The translations under genes were made by a program, and so were the position numbers. Below, in pieces: positions 63,089 through 64,000 of a stretch of 64,000 nt of DNA. The stretch comes from Trypanosoma brucei gambiense DAL972 (taxonomy: Eukaryota > Euglenozoa > Kinetoplastea > Trypanosomatida > Trypanosomatidae), in NCBI RefSeq assembly GCF_000210295.1, contig NC_026743.1:1674001-1738000 (forward strand), written 5' to 3'. Within the stretch, counting starts at the first letter, position 1; every line of letters starts with the position of its first letter. Under the pieces are notes generated by a model. The model had not been told where the DNA came from. It did no database searches and saw nothing but the letters and a program-made list of their open reading frames with translations.

Positions 63089-64000
63089 TTAAAACAATAA
63101 AAATAACAACGCGAGGGTCCTCCTGAGAGAGTCAGCCCTGCCAACACCACATATCGCCATCTCCTCCAACAGCTTCTCCTCTTGCACCGTTTCTCTGTTC
63201 CCGAGCACGACGAATGACTTCCCACTATCCTCATCTACCACTACTGTGCTTTTATTTCCGTGCGTGCCCGTGTTCACAATAGCTTGCGCGTATTCCCAGT
63301 TCCAGTGTGCGCCGGTTTCGTGCGCCAGCTCTTCGATGTAAGCATACAAGTTCACAAATTTGCGAAGCTCTCGGTAGGCGTTTCTAAGAACGGGGACGTT
63401 GTTAACGGGGTCTTCCTCCCAAGTTACATCGTGTATTAGAACCTCTGCACGGGTTTTTCCTGTCCCCCCAACGAATCCTCTTCCACTTCGTTTAAGGGAA
63501 ATAATTCCATCTCCCCAGAGTATTCTTCTGGACGTGCTGTTTTCGGAGAGGTAGCCGCCCCCCGGACGGGTGTTTGTTAGGTGGCAGTTTGCGCTGTGGA
63601 CGTAGCGTTCCAAGGGGTTTCCACCGCCACCAGTGAGCCTAAGCAGTTCGTTCATACTCTCCCGTGTCATGTTCATTTCCTCCACCCTTTCCATGCGGTG
63701 CATATCCCCCAAAGAAATAAATTCATCCTTCTCCGAGTCACTTAAATAGCAATTCAACAACTGATTCCGCGTCGCGTGGCGCTCGCTATTTCCTACGCAA
63801 AAATCCCCTTTCCCACTGGAATACGCGCGCCGCCACACATTTATCATTTCATCCAACCTCCCCGCCGCTATCCCTGCTGCCCCTACCGCTGAGTATCCAA
63901 GATATCTCAACCTCTTCAATTCTCTCCTCTTCACCCTATTCACTTTACTCCCCACACGTTTCAAAAACTTCGCGATCCCCGTGCACGAGGTCCAATTGCC
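63089..64000 (-). CDS. VSG-related protein, 5'-truncated by the window edge
   Basis: The - strand frame is open from base 64000, so its start lies outside the window; 303 codons are visible to the stop at 63089. The sequence has N-terminal VSG-domain character: an AAGRLDEMINVW helix, a CVGN segment, a Cys in LLNCYL, then HLTNTRPGGGYL followed by a hydrophobic strand, and later long helices. A GPI signal and Cys-rich C-terminal domain are not present; the frame ends LALLFLLF, which is not a convincing anchor signal. It may be a chromosome-internal VSG-related gene or a truncated copy. Being next to another fragment with a signal peptide, it suggests a small decayed array. Confidence 0.6.
   Translation of the reverse strand, partial: GNWTSCTGIAKFLKRVGSKVNRVKRRELKRLRYLGYSAVGAAGIAAGRLDEMINVWRRAYSSGKGDFCVGNSERHATRNQLLNCYLSDSEKDEFISLGDMHRMERVEEMNMTRESMNELLRLTGGGGNPLERYVHSANCHLTNTRPGGGYLSENSTSRRILWGDGIISLKRSGRGFVGGTGKTRAEVLIHDVTWEEDPVNNVPVLRNAYRELRKFVNLYAYIEELAHETGAHWNWEYAQAIVNTGTHGNKSTVVVDEDSGKSFVVLGNRETVQEEKLLEEMAICGVGRADSLRRTLALLFLLF

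Overview
The window looks like African trypanosome nuclear DNA, most probably Trypanosoma brucei and, from memory of gene order, a chromosome 10 interval. The evidence is intronless genes head to tail on one strand, each preceded by a polypyrimidine tract and an AG trans-splice acceptor. It also holds trypanosome hallmark genes: the alternative oxidase (AOX/TAO, with the first diiron glutamate at residue 123), the base J glucosyltransferase, cytosolic GAPDH, myo-inositol-1-phosphate synthase, sterol 24-C-methyltransferase and a front-end fatty acid desaturase. No database was searched; names rest on motifs and recognition.

Layout. From base 1 to about 62,000 every gene is on the + strand, as in one polycistronic unit. 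Order: 5'-truncated short-chain dehydrogenase (1-767), cytosolic GAPDH (1964), a duplicated scrap of a downstream peptidase gene (3569-4711), base J glucosyltransferase (5028), sterol methyltransferase (8815), EF-hand protein (11358), cullin (13457), DPP8-like S9 peptidase (17550), GC-rich insert (20935-21930), EF-hand protein (22095), FYVE-like zinc finger (23239), single-pass membrane protein (25076), COP9 signalosome subunit 3 (26812), histidine acid phosphatase (28960), RRM protein (31205), alpha/beta-hydrolase-like protein (32725), CAF-1 subunit B (35389), Nup93/Nic96 nucleoporin (37498), SNAPc subunit (40771), DEAD-box protein (41796), alternative oxidase (44213), about 6 kb of gene-free simple repeats with an assembly gap, desaturase (51160), gap-truncated INO1 (to 54446), tyrosine-repeat protein (56069), helical-repeat protein (57665) and membrane-bound acid phosphatase (60503). 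After a convergent strand switch (about 62.0-62.8 kb) the last 1.2 kb carries VSG-related coding fragments on the - strand.

Functional links. Neighbours in a trypanosome transcription unit need not share a pathway, but some pairs are notable. A cullin and a COP9 signalosome subunit (the complex that removes NEDD8 from cullins) lie 10 kb apart. Two divergent histidine acid phosphatases lie in one unit. Lipid enzymes (sterol methyltransferase, desaturase, INO1) and chromatin or nuclear factors (JGT, CAF-1B, SNAPc, Nup93) are well represented. Individual regulation would be post-transcriptional; the sequence supports splice-acceptor and uORF calls, not promoters.

I found no wholly new multi-gene system. 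The best leads are an SDR whose Ser-Tyr-Lys residues are all replaced, a phosphatase with HRE in place of HD, a recent 1.14 kb segmental duplication of a peptidase gene 3' end, a start-stop uORF on that peptidase, VSG-related relics at a strand switch, and two assembly problems that affect annotation.
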